Origin: Streptomyces xylophagus | GTDB taxonomy: Bacteria; Actinomycetota; Actinomycetes; Streptomycetales; Streptomycetaceae | Assembly (NCBI RefSeq): GCF_000716435.1 | Contig: NZ_JNWO01000015.1 | Coordinates: 248,001-312,000 of the forward strand | Length of the DNA: 64,000 nucleotides | Direction: 5' to 3' | Shown: positions 48,380-58,739 of the stretch, in pieces | How the letters are laid out: each line of letters starts with the position of its first letter | How positions within the stretch are numbered: position 1 is the first letter of the stretch | Translations under genes and position numbers: made by a program | Notes under the pieces: generated by a model | The model's input: only the letters and a program-made list of their open reading frames with translations | Databases searched by the model: none | What the model was told of the DNA's origin: nothing

Positions 48380-49552
48380 TCAGTGCTGGGTGTTGCTGGC
48401 CCAGATCGCGGTCGAGCCGCCGGAGTAGATCACCATGTTGCCGTCGCCCTGGAGCCTGAGGATGGCGCCGTCGTGGCCTTCGGTCTGGCTGGCCCAGACG
48501 GGCTGGTTGCCGGAGGTGTAGACGACGAGGTTGCCGTCCGCCTGGAAGACCGCGTGGTAGTTGGAGCCGAAGGTCATGGTGGCCCAACGGGGCTTGTTGT
48601 TCTCGTCGTACAGCACGAAGTTGCCGTCGGTCTGCATCCGCAGCCGCGCCTTCTTCGCGTTGATGGACTGGCCCGCGCTCAGCACCCGGGTGGCCGTGAC
48701 GAGGACGTCCGAGGGGTAGCTCGACGTGGAGGTGGACGTGGAGCTCGATTTCGTCCCGGACTTGGTCGTCGTGGACTTCTTCGTCGGCTTCGCCGCCGCG
48801 GTCGGCTTCTTCGTCTTGACGGTCGTCGGCTCGCTCGCCGGGTGCGCGCCGGACGTCTTGACCGGAGTGGTCTTGTGCGGGGCGGCCTTCGGTGTCGCGG
48901 ACCGCACGGCGGCGGAAGGGCTGGACGAGGCGTAGGCCCCGGCGCCCTGCGTCGCGCCGTCGCCGAGAATGGTGCCCGCCTGGTCGGCGACGACCCGGTC
49001 GTGGCTTTCCGGCGTGCGGTCCCGGCTCATCAACAGCCCCGGTACGGCGATCAGCAGCGCGCCGAGCACCGCCGCACCGGCCAGCAGCGGCCGGCCGGGG
49101 CGACCGACGGACGCGGTCGCCGTGTCTCCGGGAGTGGGCCCGTCCCCCTCGGGAACGCTCGCGGCCAGCGCCCCGGCGGGCGCCTCGGCCTCCTCCTGCC
49201 GCGCAGGCCGCGCGGAAGCGGGGTCCGCGCCGGCCGGCTCCGCGGGATTCTCCGTCGTACGCGCACGGGTGAGCGCTTCGGTCACGGCCTGTGCCAGTGT
49301 GGTCGCGGGCCGACTCGGCTCCGCGGCGGCCGCCTCCGGCGAGAGCTGTGCCGCGACGGACTCCGCCGAGACGGTCCCGGCGGAACCGGCAGCCCCTGAA
49401 CGGGACTTGGGTGCCTCGCTCGCCGTACTTCCCGCCGCCGTCTCCCCGGCGGACGCTGCCGCCGAGGCCTCCGCGGCTTCCCCTGCCGGGGTGGCCGCCG
49501 CCGAGGTCTCTGCCGCTGTCTTCCTCGCGGTCGGTCCGGTTCGGTCTGTCAT
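48380..49552 (-). CDS. membrane-anchored B-lectin domain protein
   Basis: 390 residues. An N-terminal Ala/Glu/Thr-rich cytoplasmic region (1-150) is followed by one transmembrane helix (about 155-175), then a Lys/Ser/Thr/Pro-rich wall-spanning linker. The C-terminal bulb-type mannose-binding lectin (about 285-390) has three sugar-site repeats of type QxDGNxVxY (QTDGNFVLY, QADGNLVVY, QGDGNMVIY). It is predicted to face outside. ATG 49552 was chosen over upstream frames that have poor codon use. It is divergent from the type VII secretion genes. Confidence 0.83.
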   Translation of the reverse strand: MTDRTGPTARKTAAETSAAATPAGEAAEASAAASAGETAAGSTASEAPKSRSGAAGSAGTVSAESVAAQLSPEAAAAEPSRPATTLAQAVTEALTRARTTENPAEPAGADPASARPARQEEAEAPAGALAASVPEGDGPTPGDTATASVGRPGRPLLAGAAVLGALLIAVPGLLMSRDRTPESHDRVVADQAGTILGDGATQGAGAYASSSPSAAVRSATPKAAPHKTTPVKTSGAHPASEPTTVKTKKPTAAAKPTKKSTTTKSGTKSSSTSTSTSSYPSDVLVTATRVLSAGQSINAKKARLRMQTDGNFVLYDENNKPRWATMTFGSNYHAVFQADGNLVVYTSGNQPVWASQTEGHDGAILRLQGDGNMVIYSGGSTAIWASNTQH

Positions 49553-49781
49553 CCGCCCTGTCCGCCCCAATCGCCCAGCAGTTCTTCGTACGTCTGTATG
49601 GACAATCCTTTCACGCGCATACACGCACGTGCGCCAACAGCGGTTCCTTTCCCCGGAGTTAACAATCGTCACGCACAAGCTCCCGCGCTGGTACGGCTGT
49701 TGCGCGACGGCCCATAATTTGCCGTACGGCATGATGGGGTTGGCCGCAACCGACGGGTGCCGACACGAGGAGGTCAGCTGA

Positions 49782-52700
49782 GTGCGCCAGGTACTGACGG
49801 TCTGTCCGGAGGGCACCGGGGATGCCCGGACGATCGGAGAGGCCCTGGCCAGGGCGCGCGGCGGCGCCGTGCTGAGCGTGCGCCCCGGGACGTACGAGGA
49901 GAACCTCGTCGTCACCACCCGGGTGACCATCGTCGCCGAACAGGCGCGCGGCACCGTCCGGTTGGCACCGCGCAAGGGCATCGTGATCTCGCTGCGCGTG
50001 GACGCGGTGATGCTGACCGACCTGGTGGTGCAGGGCCAGGACGAGGAACAGCCCGCCGTGGACGCCTCGCACGGGCAGGTCGCGATGCAGGGCTGCGATC
50101 TGTCCGGCGCCTCGTGGACGACCGTACTGGCGCGCAACTCCGGGTCGTTGGCGATGCGCGAGTGCCGGATATCCAACCGCACCGGCGCCGGTGTCGTGGT
50201 CACCTCGTCCACGGAGAGCTCGCTGGAGTCCTGCACCCTCGAACACCTCGGCACCAGCGGTGTGGTGATCGGCGAGCGCGGCCGGGCGACGCTGCGCGGC
50301 TGCACGGTGCGGGACGCGCGCGGCAACGGCGTGCTCGCCAACGGCGACGCCCAGGGCTCCGTCGAGGACTGTGACCTCTCCTCAACGGACAAGCCCTCAC
50401 TGGCACTTGAGGAGCGCAGCGCGCTGCGGGTGCTGCGGACGGTGATCCGCGACACCTCGATCGGCGTGCATGTCACCAGCGCCGCCCGCTGCGAGCTGGA
50501 GGAGGTGCGGGTCACCGGCAGCAGCGGGCCCGGCATCATCGTCTCGCACGGCAGCGACCCGGTGCTGCGCCGCTGCCGTACCGCCCGCACGACGGGCAAC
50601 GGCCTGCTGGTGACGGACCGTTCGCGCGGCACGTACGAGGACTGCTGGCTGACCGGCGCCCAGACGGCGGCGCTGCGGGTGGCCGGGGCCTCCTCGCCCA
50701 CGCTGACCTCGCTGACCGTCCGGGACGGCGAGTCGGACGGCGTGCTGCTCGAGGAGGACTCGGCGGCCGAGCTGGAGCGCGTGGAGATCATCGACGTCAA
50801 GGGCACCGGTGTGGTCATCCGGGGCAACGCCAACCCGCTGGTGCGGCGCGCCCGGATCACCGGCGCGGGCGGCTCCGGTGTGTCGGTGCGCGACGGCGGG
50901 CGCGGCCGGGTCGAGGACTGCACGGTGGAGACGCCGGGCGGTGCGGGCGCGGACGTCGCGGCGGGCGGCAACGTCTATCTCGCCGGGTTCCGGGTGAACA
51001 ACCCCGGCGGTGCCGGTCTGGAGATCGGCGGCGAGGGCACGGCGGCGATCCGTGACGGCGAGCTGGTCTCGGCCGGTGGCTGCGGTGTACTCGTGGACAC
51101 CGGCGGCGAGTTGACGGCCAACCGGGTGCGGACCGCCGCCTGTGCCGAGCACGGCTTCCTGGTCCGCGACGGCGGCCGGGCCTCCCTGAACGGCTGCGAG
51201 GCCGCGGGCAACGACCGCGACGGCATCCGCGTCGAGTCGGAGGCCCCGGTCTCGGTCGTGGGCTGCACGGTGCGCGACAACAAGGGCGGCGGCCTCGTAC
51301 AGGCCAAGGCCGGCGGTCGGCTGGCCGTGGAGAACCTCACCAGCACCGGCAACGAGTCCCGCGACGCCTGGGGCTTCGGCGAGGCCGAGGGCACCGACCC
51401 GGCGGGCACCGTACCCGCCTCGGAGGGGCCAGGACGCCCCGACGGACCGATGGCCGCGCTGGAGAGCCTGATCGGCCTGGACAACGTCAAGGAACAGGTC
51501 CGCACCCTCGTCAACCTCACCCAGCTGGCCGCGCGCCGCGCCCAACTCGGCATGTCCGCACCGCCGATGAGCCGCCACCTCGTCTTCGCGGGCCCGCCCG
51601 GCACCGGCAAGACCACCGTCGCCCGCCTCTACGGCACGATCCTCGCCGAGCTGGGCGCCCTGCGCTCCGGGCACCTGGTCGAGGTCTCCCGCGCCGACCT
51701 GGTCGCCCAGGTCATCGGCGGTACGGCCATCAAGACCACGGAGGCCTTCGAACGGGCCCTGGGCGGCGTCCTGTTCGTCGACGAGGCGTACACCCTCACC
51801 TCCGACTCCCGTGGTTCCGGGGCCGACTTCGGGCGCGAGGCCGTCGACACGCTGCTGAAGCTGATGGAGGACCACCGCGAGGACGTGGTCGTCGTCGCGG
51901 CGGGCTACTCCGACGAGATGCGCAGCTTCCTCGGCTCCAACCCCGGTCTGGCGTCCCGCTTCTCACGCACCGTCGAGTTCGAGAACTACTCGGTGCCGGA
52001 GCTGGTGGAGATCATGGAGAGCATGTGCGTACGCCACCAGTACGCGCTCGCCGACGAGACCCGACACGCCCTCGCGGTGCACTTCGAGCGAATACCGAAG
52101 GACGCCGGTTTCGGCAACGGCCGTGCCGCACGCCAGGTGTTCGAGGAGATGGTCGACCGGCAGGCCGTACGGCTGTCCGCGCTCACCGACGTCACCGAGC
52201 AGGACCTCTCCCTGTTGCTGCCGCAGGACATCAGCGAGGAGGCGGCACGCACGGCCGCCGACGGCCCGAACGCCACCGACCCCGGCGACGACGCGCTGAG
52301 CAGGCTGGACGCGCTGGTCGGACTGCACGCGGTGAAGCGGGACGTCACCGACCTCGTCAACCTGGTGTCGACGGCCAAACAGCGCGAGGCCGCCGGACTC
52401 CCCGTGCCCCGCCTCAGCCACCACCTCGTCTTCACCGGCCCGCCCGGCACCGGCAAGACCACCGTGGCCCGCCTCTACGGCGAACTCCTCGCCTCCTTGG
52501 GCGTGTTGCCGCGCGGCCAGCTCGTCGAGGTGTCCCGCGCCGACCTCGTCGGCCGATACGTGGGCCACACCGCGCAGTTGACCCGCGAGGTCTTCGAACG
52601 GGCCCTGGGCGGTGTGCTGTTCGTCGACGAGGCGTACACCCTCACCCCGCGCGAGGCGTCCGGCTCCGACTTCGGCCGGGAGGCCGTCGACACGCTGCTG

Positions 52701-53126
52701 AAGCTGATGGAGGACCACCGCGACCAGGTGGTCGTCATCGTCGCCGGATACACCCAGGAGATGGAGACCTTCCTGGCCTCCAACCCGGGCCTGTCGTCGC
52801 GGTTCTCGCGCCGGGTCGAGTTCGCCGACTACTCCTCCGACGAACTGGTCACCATCGTGCGCGAGCACGCGGTGCAGCAGGGGTACGAGTGCGGCGCCGG
52901 GCTCGGACCTGTGCTGCGGCAGTACTTCGACGCGCTGCCCCGCGACCGGTCGTTCGGCAACGCGCGCACCGCCCGCCAGATCCTGGAGCGGATGATGACC
53001 CGCCAGGCGGGCCGCCTCAGCCGGCTGGCCGTACCCAGCCTCGACGACCTGCGGCTGCTGCTCCCGGAGGACCTCGCGGATCCGGCGAGTGCCTCCTCCA
53101 CCTCCAGCGGGGCGGCCCGGGCATGA
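49782..53126 (+). CDS. beta-helix repeat protein fused to two EccA-like AAA+ domains
   Basis: 1,114 residues. About 1-540 is a right-handed parallel beta-helix (pectate-lyase-like repeats such as [34 protein letters not shown]). Two CbxX/CfqX AAA+ domains follow, each with GPPGTGKTT (near 606 and 887), FVDEAYTL and SRFSR, in the style of the ESX chaperone EccA. Tandem duplication of the AAA domain is clear from the shared [19 protein letters not shown] block. It probably acts on WXG100 substrates or the EccC motor. GTG 49782 with GAGGAGG upstream starts the rightward run; the stop overlaps mycP by ATGA. Confidence 0.9.
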   Translation: MRQVLTVCPEGTGDARTIGEALARARGGAVLSVRPGTYEENLVVTTRVTIVAEQARGTVRLAPRKGIVISLRVDAVMLTDLVVQGQDEEQPAVDASHGQVAMQGCDLSGASWTTVLARNSGSLAMRECRISNRTGAGVVVTSSTESSLESCTLEHLGTSGVVIGERGRATLRGCTVRDARGNGVLANGDAQGSVEDCDLSSTDKPSLALEERSALRVLRTVIRDTSIGVHVTSAARCELEEVRVTGSSGPGIIVSHGSDPVLRRCRTARTTGNGLLVTDRSRGTYEDCWLTGAQTAALRVAGASSPTLTSLTVRDGESDGVLLEEDSAAELERVEIIDVKGTGVVIRGNANPLVRRARITGAGGSGVSVRDGGRGRVEDCTVETPGGAGADVAAGGNVYLAGFRVNNPGGAGLEIGGEGTAAIRDGELVSAGGCGVLVDTGGELTANRVRTAACAEHGFLVRDGGRASLNGCEAAGNDRDGIRVESEAPVSVVGCTVRDNKGGGLVQAKAGGRLAVENLTSTGNESRDAWGFGEAEGTDPAGTVPASEGPGRPDGPMAALESLIGLDNVKEQVRTLVNLTQLAARRAQLGMSAPPMSRHLVFAGPPGTGKTTVARLYGTILAELGALRSGHLVEVSRADLVAQVIGGTAIKTTEAFERALGGVLFVDEAYTLTSDSRGSGADFGREAVDTLLKLMEDHREDVVVVAAGYSDEMRSFLGSNPGLASRFSRTVEFENYSVPELVEIMESMCVRHQYALADETRHALAVHFERIPKDAGFGNGRAARQVFEEMVDRQAVRLSALTDVTEQDLSLLLPQDISEEAARTAADGPNATDPGDDALSRLDALVGLHAVKRDVTDLVNLVSTAKQREAAGLPVPRLSHHLVFTGPPGTGKTTVARLYGELLASLGVLPRGQLVEVSRADLVGRYVGHTAQLTREVFERALGGVLFVDEAYTLTPREASGSDFGREAVDTLLKLMEDHRDQVVVIVAGYTQEMETFLASNPGLSSRFSRRVEFADYSSDELVTIVREHAVQQGYECGAGLGPVLRQYFDALPRDRSFGNARTARQILERMMTRQAGRLSRLAVPSLDDLRLLLPEDLADPASASSTSSGAARA

Positions 53127-54388
53127 CGACGACACACGGCAAGGTCTCCGCCGCCGCTCTGGCGCTGCTGCTGACGGCTTCCGCGAGCGCACTCGGCGCC
53201 GGGTCCGCAACGGCGGCCGGCGGCACGGTCCAACTCCCGGTCCTGCCCTCGCGGTTGGACGCCGACACGGCGTGTACGGCGGGCTCGGACCAGCGGGCCA
53301 CCGACGTGCCCTGGGAGCAGGTCTCCCTCCAGCTCGGCCGGACCTGGGAGTTCGCGTCGGGCGCCGGGGTGACCGTCGGCGTGGTCGACACCGGGGTCTC
53401 GTCCTCCGCACCCGCGCTGAAGGGGCGGGTCACGGCGGTCGGCGACGCCGGGACCGACTGCGTGGGACACGGCACCTTCGTGGCCGGGCTGGTCGGCGCC
53501 GCCGTAGAAGACGGTGTGCGGTTCGCGGGTGTGGCGCAGCAGGCGCGGATCCTCGCGGTGCGCGGGAGTGATGCGCGTGGGGCGGTCACCGCCGAGCGGG
53601 TCGCGGACGGCATCCGGGCCGCCGTGGACGGCGGGGCGAAGGTGGTCACGGTGTCGGCGGCGCTCGGCGGTGACACCGCCTCGCTGCGCTCGGCCGTGGC
53701 GCTGGCGGCGAAGAAGGACGTGCTGGTGATCGCCGCCGCCGTACCGGACACCCCGGCGACGGCGACCTCGGCGACGGACAGTCCGCCCGCCCGCGACTAC
53801 TACCCGGCCGCCGACGAGGGTGTGCTCTCCGTCCTGGACGTGGACGTCGACGGCAAGCGGCCGACCGGCGCGTACACGACCGACAGCGCCGCGATCTCCG
53901 CTCCCGGTGACGGGGTGGTCGGCATCGGCCCGAAGAAGGACGGCCACTACATCGGTTCGGGCGCGTCCTTGGCCGCCGGGTTCGTGGCGGGGGCGGCGGC
54001 GCTGGTGCGCTCCGTCCACCCCGAACTGACGGCCGCGCAGACCGCGAGCCTGCTGCGTACGTCCGCGTACCCGGCCGATGTGCCCCGCCTCGACCCGTAC
54101 GCGGCGGTCACCTCGGTCCTGACGCCGGCCTCGGCACCGGCCCGGGGCGACGCCGGTTCCCCGGTGCGGCTGCCTGCCGACGAGGCGGCCGGACCACTCC
54201 GACGCGCCCTGTGGCCCGCGTCGTTGGGCCTCGCCGTGATCATCGCGGTGGTGTGGGCGGGTTTGGTTCTGCCTCGGGGACGCCGACTGGGCTGGCGCCC
54301 GTCCCGGCCGGAGGATACGACCGGCGCCGAGGGCGAGGGGAGTGCTGTCCCGGTGGGCGCGGGTGCCCAGGGGACCTCGGAGAGCTGA
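53123..54388 (+). CDS. mycP: type VII secretion mycosin (S8 serine protease)
   Basis: 421-residue subtilisin-like mycosin. The signal peptide is about 1-32; the catalytic triad is Asp89 (VVDTG), His116 (GHGT) and Ser282 ([11 protein letters not shown]). A C-terminal transmembrane helix (about 365-385) and basic tail anchor it in the membrane, protease outside. Start ATG 53123 overlaps the AAA gene stop. The serine motif GASLAAG differs from the common GTSFAAP. Confidence 0.93.
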   Translation: MTTTHGKVSAAALALLLTASASALGAGSATAAGGTVQLPVLPSRLDADTACTAGSDQRATDVPWEQVSLQLGRTWEFASGAGVTVGVVDTGVSSSAPALKGRVTAVGDAGTDCVGHGTFVAGLVGAAVEDGVRFAGVAQQARILAVRGSDARGAVTAERVADGIRAAVDGGAKVVTVSAALGGDTASLRSAVALAAKKDVLVIAAAVPDTPATATSATDSPPARDYYPAADEGVLSVLDVDVDGKRPTGAYTTDSAAISAPGDGVVGIGPKKDGHYIGSGASLAAGFVAGAAALVRSVHPELTAAQTASLLRTSAYPADVPRLDPYAAVTSVLTPASAPARGDAGSPVRLPADEAAGPLRRALWPASLGLAVIIAVVWAGLVLPRGRRLGWRPSRPEDTTGAEGEGSAVPVGAGAQGTSES

Positions 54389-54425
54389 CGGGGTTCCGTC
54401 CTCGCGGACATCACACACCAGGTGA

Positions 54426-54472
54426 AACGGCACGGCCCCGGGTGACCGACAGTCGCCCGGGGCCGTGCCGTT
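54426..54472. terminator. bidirectional terminator between mycP and eccC
   Basis: A 17-bp perfect stem starting AACGGCACGGCCCC with a 13-base loop sits between two convergent genes. Confidence 0.88.
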
Positions 54473-54485
54473 CAGTATCTGCCTC

Positions 54486-57400
54486 TCACTCCTCCGCCCC
54501 CGCCGCCAGCGCCGTCTGGATCAGCACCGGCTTGCGGCGGACGATGTGGAGGGCTCGGCCCGGGGGGAGGACCCGGGGTTTGACGTTGCCGAAGACGTAG
54601 CCCTCGGAGGGGGAGCAGGACATCAGGATGCCGGGGGTGTTGACCTCGTCCATGCGACGGAGGAGTTGGTCGTTCAGGCCGCGGCCGGCGCCGGTGGCGG
54701 AGCGGGCGACGACCACGTGCAGGCCCAACTCGTGGCCCAGCGCGAGGTGTTCGAAGAGCGGGGCGAAGGGGTGGTCCATGACGGTGCCGCCGCCGACCAT
54801 GTCGTAGTCGTCGACGAGGACGAACAGGCGGGGGCCCGTCCACCAGTCGGCCTGCCGCATGCGGGCCGGGGTGATCTCCTGGCCCGGGAGACGGGTGCGG
54901 AGGGCCTTCGCGGAGCCGCCGACGAGTTGCTTGAGGGCTTCCAGGGCGACGGCATGGCCGAGGCGGTATTCCTCGGGGACCGCGTCGACCAGGCCGCGGC
55001 GGTAGTCGACGACCAGGATGCGGGCCTCGGCCGGGGTGTAGCGGGCGACGACCGCGTCCGCGACCAGGCGCAGCAGGTTGGTCTTGCCGCTCTCGGTGTC
55101 GCCGACGGCGACCAGGTGCGGGTTGCGGGAGAAGTCGTGCCAGACGGTACCGAGGGTCTCCTCGTCCTGGCCGAGCGCCAGCTTGAGGCTCTGGCCGTCG
55201 CCGAGTTCCGGCTCGGACAGTTCGGCCGCGGGCAGCCGGTGCGGCAGCATCCGCACCTGCGGGGCGCGCGGCCCGTGCCAGGCGGCGGCGATCCGGTCGA
55301 CCAGATCCGCGACGCCCTCGCTGAGCGTCTCGGGGTCGGTGGAGCCGTCGCCGCGGGGCAGCGCGGACAGGAAGTGCAGCTTGGTCTCCACGGTGAGACC
55401 CCGGCCGGGGATCTGCGGTACGGCGCTCGCCTTGCGGACGTCCACCACGGAGTCCATCGTGTCGCCGAGCCGGAGTTCGAGCCGGGTCGCGGACTGGTCG
55501 CGGACCGGGGCGGTGAGTTCCAGCCAGCGTGCGGTGGCGACGATGAGGTGGATGCCGTAGTTGAGGCCGCTGGTGGCGATCTGGTTGAACGTGGGGATGA
55601 ACTGGTCGAAGTTCTGCCGGACCGCCGACCAGCCGTCGATCACCAGGAAGATGTCGCCGTGCGGTTCGTCGGGGAACTCCCCGGCCGCGCGGCGGCGCCG
55701 GTACGTGGACATCGAGTCGATGCCGTTGTCCAGGAAGAACTGCTCGCGCTGGGTGAGGACGGCGGTGACCTCGGCGACCGTACGGCTGATCCGCTCGGTG
55801 TCGAGGCGGGCCGCGACCCCGCCGACATGCGGCAGCCCGGTGAGCTGGGAGAGCGTGCCGCCACCGAAGTCGAGGCAGTAGAACTGCACTTCGCGCGGGG
55901 TGTGCGTGAGCGCGAGGGCCATGATGAGGCTGCGCAGCACCGTCGACTTGCCGCTCTGCGAACCACCCGCGACGGCGACATGGCCACCGGCTCCGGCGAG
56001 GTCCACCACGAGCGGATCGCGGCGCTGGTCGAACGGCTTGTCGACCAGACCGACCGGAACCCGCAGCTTCCCCGCACCGGTCCAGCGGGACGCGGACAGG
56101 CCGCGGTCCGGGTCCTCGGCGAGACCGCCGAGCAGGACGTCCAGCGGGGACGCGGTGTCCAGCGGCGGCAGCCACACCCGGTGCGCGGGCGGCCCGGAGT
56201 CGCGCAGCCGGTCCAGCGCCACCGCCAGCAGACTCTCGGCGCTCTCCTCCGCCTCGGGCTCCGGCGTGATCGCGGCCGGTGCCGGGGCGCGCGGCACGAT
56301 GTACCCGGTCGACCAGGGCACCACCTGGGTGGCGACCCGGGCCTGCGCGACGGCACCGCCGCGCCTGCGGTACGGGCCGGAGACATAGGCGGCGCGGAAC
56401 CGGGTGAGGGCCTCGACGCCGCTCTTCAGGTAGCCGCTGCCGGGCTGCGAGGGCAGTTCGTACGCGTCGGGGACACCGAGGACACCCCGGGACTCCATCG
56501 CGGAGAACGTGCGCAGACCGATCCGGTACGACAGGTGCGACTCCAACTGGTGCATACGGCCCTCGTCGAGGCGCTGCGAGGCGAGCAGCAGATGCACACC
56601 GAGGGACCGGCCGAGGCGGCCGATCATCACGAACAGCTCCATGAACTCCCGGTGCGAGGCGAGGAGTTCGCTGAACTCGTCGACGACGACGAACAGGCTG
56701 GGCAGCGGGGCGAGATCGGCGCCGCCGGCCCGCGCCTTCTCGTACTCCAGCGCGGAGGTGTAGTTGCCTGCCGACCTCAACAGCTCCTGGCGGCGGATGA
56801 GTTCACCGTGCAGCGCGTCCTGCATGCGCTCCACCAGGGCGGCCTCGTCGGCGAGGTTGGTGATGACGGCGGAGGTGTGCGGGAGTTCGTCCAGACCGAG
56901 GAAGGTCGCGCCGCCCTTGAAGTCCACGAGGACGAAGTTGAGGGTCTCGGAGGAGTTGGTGAGCGCGAGCCCGAGGACCAGGGTGCGCAGCAGCTCGGAC
57001 TTGCCGGAACCGGTGGCGCCGATCAGCATGCCGTGCGGGCCCATGCCGCCCTGCGCGGACTCCTTGATGTCCAGCTCCACGGGCCGCCCGTCCGCGCCGA
57101 CCGCGACCGGGACGCGCAGCCGGCCGGAGCCGTTGTGCCGCCGCCAGATCGTGTCGGGGTCGAGCCGGTGCAGGTCGGCGATGCCGAGCAGGGTCGTCAA
57201 CTCCGTGTCGTTCGACAGCGGTTCGACCGCGTCCGAGGACAGACTCATCCGGTACGGGGCGATCAGCCGGGCCAGCGACTCGGCGGCGACCGGACCCACC
57301 CGGTCGGGGCGGCCCAGGACGGTGGTCTGTTCCTTGCGGCTGCGGTCGGTGCGCACCAGCGCGACCGCGTCCGGGGCGATGTCCAGGCGCAGCGTGGTGC

Positions 57401-58466
57401 GGCCGGGCCGCCAGGTGAGCGAGTCGGACAGGTCGAGGACGATCGCGTTGCGGAAACCGGGCCCGTCGAAGCGGTGCCCGGCCGGGATGCCCGCGCCGTC
57501 CACCACGACCACCACCAACGGCTCGTCACGGCCCGGTACGGCGTCGGGGTCGAACGCGGGCCGCTCGGAGAACTCGCTGCCGAGCTGGTCCTCCAGGTCG
57601 GTGAACGCGGATGCCACCATGCGCAACGGACCGGCGCCGTCGGTCTCTTGGGGATGCTGGTTGTGGGGCAGCCACTTCACCCACTCCCACTCCGCGCGCA
57701 CCTCGTCACCGGCGCAGACGGCGATCCACAGCTCCTCCGGCGGGTGGAACAGGGCCAGTTGGCACAGCGCGGCGCGCAGCATCCCCCGGGTGGCGTCGCG
57801 GTCGCCGCGCACCAACACCCTTGACCAGGAACGGAGATAGAGCGCGATGGGCTGGCCGGGGACCGTGCTGTAGGCGCGGATGAAGCGGCGCAGGGCGTGC
57901 GCGGACAGCGGTTCGAGGTCCTCGACAGGCTTGCTGGACACGGGGGTGAGCCGCATGGCGAGCTGCTGGTCGCCGACGGCGATCCGGACCTCGCCGAAGT
58001 CGTCGTCCTTGACCCGGCGTTCCCACAGCCGCGTGGTGCGGACCATGGTGCGCAGCACCCGGGGCTCGGGGTGACGCCAGGCGAGCGCGAGCTGCTGCTC
58101 GATCACGGCGCGCTGCACGGTACGCCGACTCTGCGCCAAGTAGCGCAGATAGTCCCGGCGTTCACCACGCAGCCGCTGCTTGCGGTCGCCGGCCTTGCGC
58201 ATGACCTGACCGACCATCATCGCGCCGGCGGCCATCACCATCATGCCGAGCGCGAGATACATGAAGATGCCGCTGGACTGTCCGCCCGACCGCATGAACA
58301 TCATCATCATCGAGACCGACATCATCGCCATCGGCAGATACGTCCACACCGCGGACGTGTCCGGGACGGTCTCCATGAGGGTCGGCGGTTCCTGCAGGAC
58401 CAACTCGCCGGCGGGCATGTCGGGTCCGCGACGGCGGGCCGGACGACGGAACAGGACCACGCTCAA
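54486..58466 (-). CDS. eccC: type VII secretion ATPase EccC
   Basis: 1,326-residue FtsK/SpoIIIE-type motor of the ESX secretion system. Two N-terminal transmembrane helices (about 40-90, Met-rich) are followed by three ATPase domains with Walker A motifs GATGSGKSE (near 482), GGSQSGKST (near 835) and GDTESGKTN (near 1125). Domain 1 also has DFKGGATF and VVVDEFSELL, domain 2 CLDFGGGTL. EccC binds WXG100 tails and drives export. TTG 58466 is the chosen start, with AGGAG ten bases upstream. It runs opposite to the other genes here, so eccC and eccD are divergent. Confidence 0.95.
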   Translation of the reverse strand: MSVVLFRRPARRRGPDMPAGELVLQEPPTLMETVPDTSAVWTYLPMAMMSVSMMMMFMRSGGQSSGIFMYLALGMMVMAAGAMMVGQVMRKAGDRKQRLRGERRDYLRYLAQSRRTVQRAVIEQQLALAWRHPEPRVLRTMVRTTRLWERRVKDDDFGEVRIAVGDQQLAMRLTPVSSKPVEDLEPLSAHALRRFIRAYSTVPGQPIALYLRSWSRVLVRGDRDATRGMLRAALCQLALFHPPEELWIAVCAGDEVRAEWEWVKWLPHNQHPQETDGAGPLRMVASAFTDLEDQLGSEFSERPAFDPDAVPGRDEPLVVVVVDGAGIPAGHRFDGPGFRNAIVLDLSDSLTWRPGRTTLRLDIAPDAVALVRTDRSRKEQTTVLGRPDRVGPVAAESLARLIAPYRMSLSSDAVEPLSNDTELTTLLGIADLHRLDPDTIWRRHNGSGRLRVPVAVGADGRPVELDIKESAQGGMGPHGMLIGATGSGKSELLRTLVLGLALTNSSETLNFVLVDFKGGATFLGLDELPHTSAVITNLADEAALVERMQDALHGELIRRQELLRSAGNYTSALEYEKARAGGADLAPLPSLFVVVDEFSELLASHREFMELFVMIGRLGRSLGVHLLLASQRLDEGRMHQLESHLSYRIGLRTFSAMESRGVLGVPDAYELPSQPGSGYLKSGVEALTRFRAAYVSGPYRRRGGAVAQARVATQVVPWSTGYIVPRAPAPAAITPEPEAEESAESLLAVALDRLRDSGPPAHRVWLPPLDTASPLDVLLGGLAEDPDRGLSASRWTGAGKLRVPVGLVDKPFDQRRDPLVVDLAGAGGHVAVAGGSQSGKSTVLRSLIMALALTHTPREVQFYCLDFGGGTLSQLTGLPHVGGVAARLDTERISRTVAEVTAVLTQREQFFLDNGIDSMSTYRRRRAAGEFPDEPHGDIFLVIDGWSAVRQNFDQFIPTFNQIATSGLNYGIHLIVATARWLELTAPVRDQSATRLELRLGDTMDSVVDVRKASAVPQIPGRGLTVETKLHFLSALPRGDGSTDPETLSEGVADLVDRIAAAWHGPRAPQVRMLPHRLPAAELSEPELGDGQSLKLALGQDEETLGTVWHDFSRNPHLVAVGDTESGKTNLLRLVADAVVARYTPAEARILVVDYRRGLVDAVPEEYRLGHAVALEALKQLVGGSAKALRTRLPGQEITPARMRQADWWTGPRLFVLVDDYDMVGGGTVMDHPFAPLFEHLALGHELGLHVVVARSATGAGRGLNDQLLRRMDEVNTPGILMSCSPSEGYVFGNVKPRVLPPGRALHIVRRKPVLIQTALAAGAEE

Positions 58467-58739
58467 CGCTTGGGGCTCCTAACGGACTTCGCGCACCGCG
58501 GCGGTACGTGGGGGGCGTGCACCGGATCTGGCCTCGGTACTGGCACGGTGGAGGATGCTGTCAACACCGTTCGTGGGGGCTCCCGTTGACACGCGTCGTA
58601 GGGAGTGTCAGTAGTGTGCACCCCGTCAACTCTGTACGTCCATGTCACCCCCCTGCTTCACAGGCACCCCTCGCTCCCCCCACCTCGCACGCCGCGCCGC
58701 GTGCCCCCGTTTCGATGTTCAGGAGACGTGAGCCCCGGT

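Noticed and set aside
48380..50971. 863-aa version of the lectin gene
   Set aside because: Its upstream half is antisense to the beta-helix gene and has no ribosome site; ATG 49552 gives a sensible domain layout.
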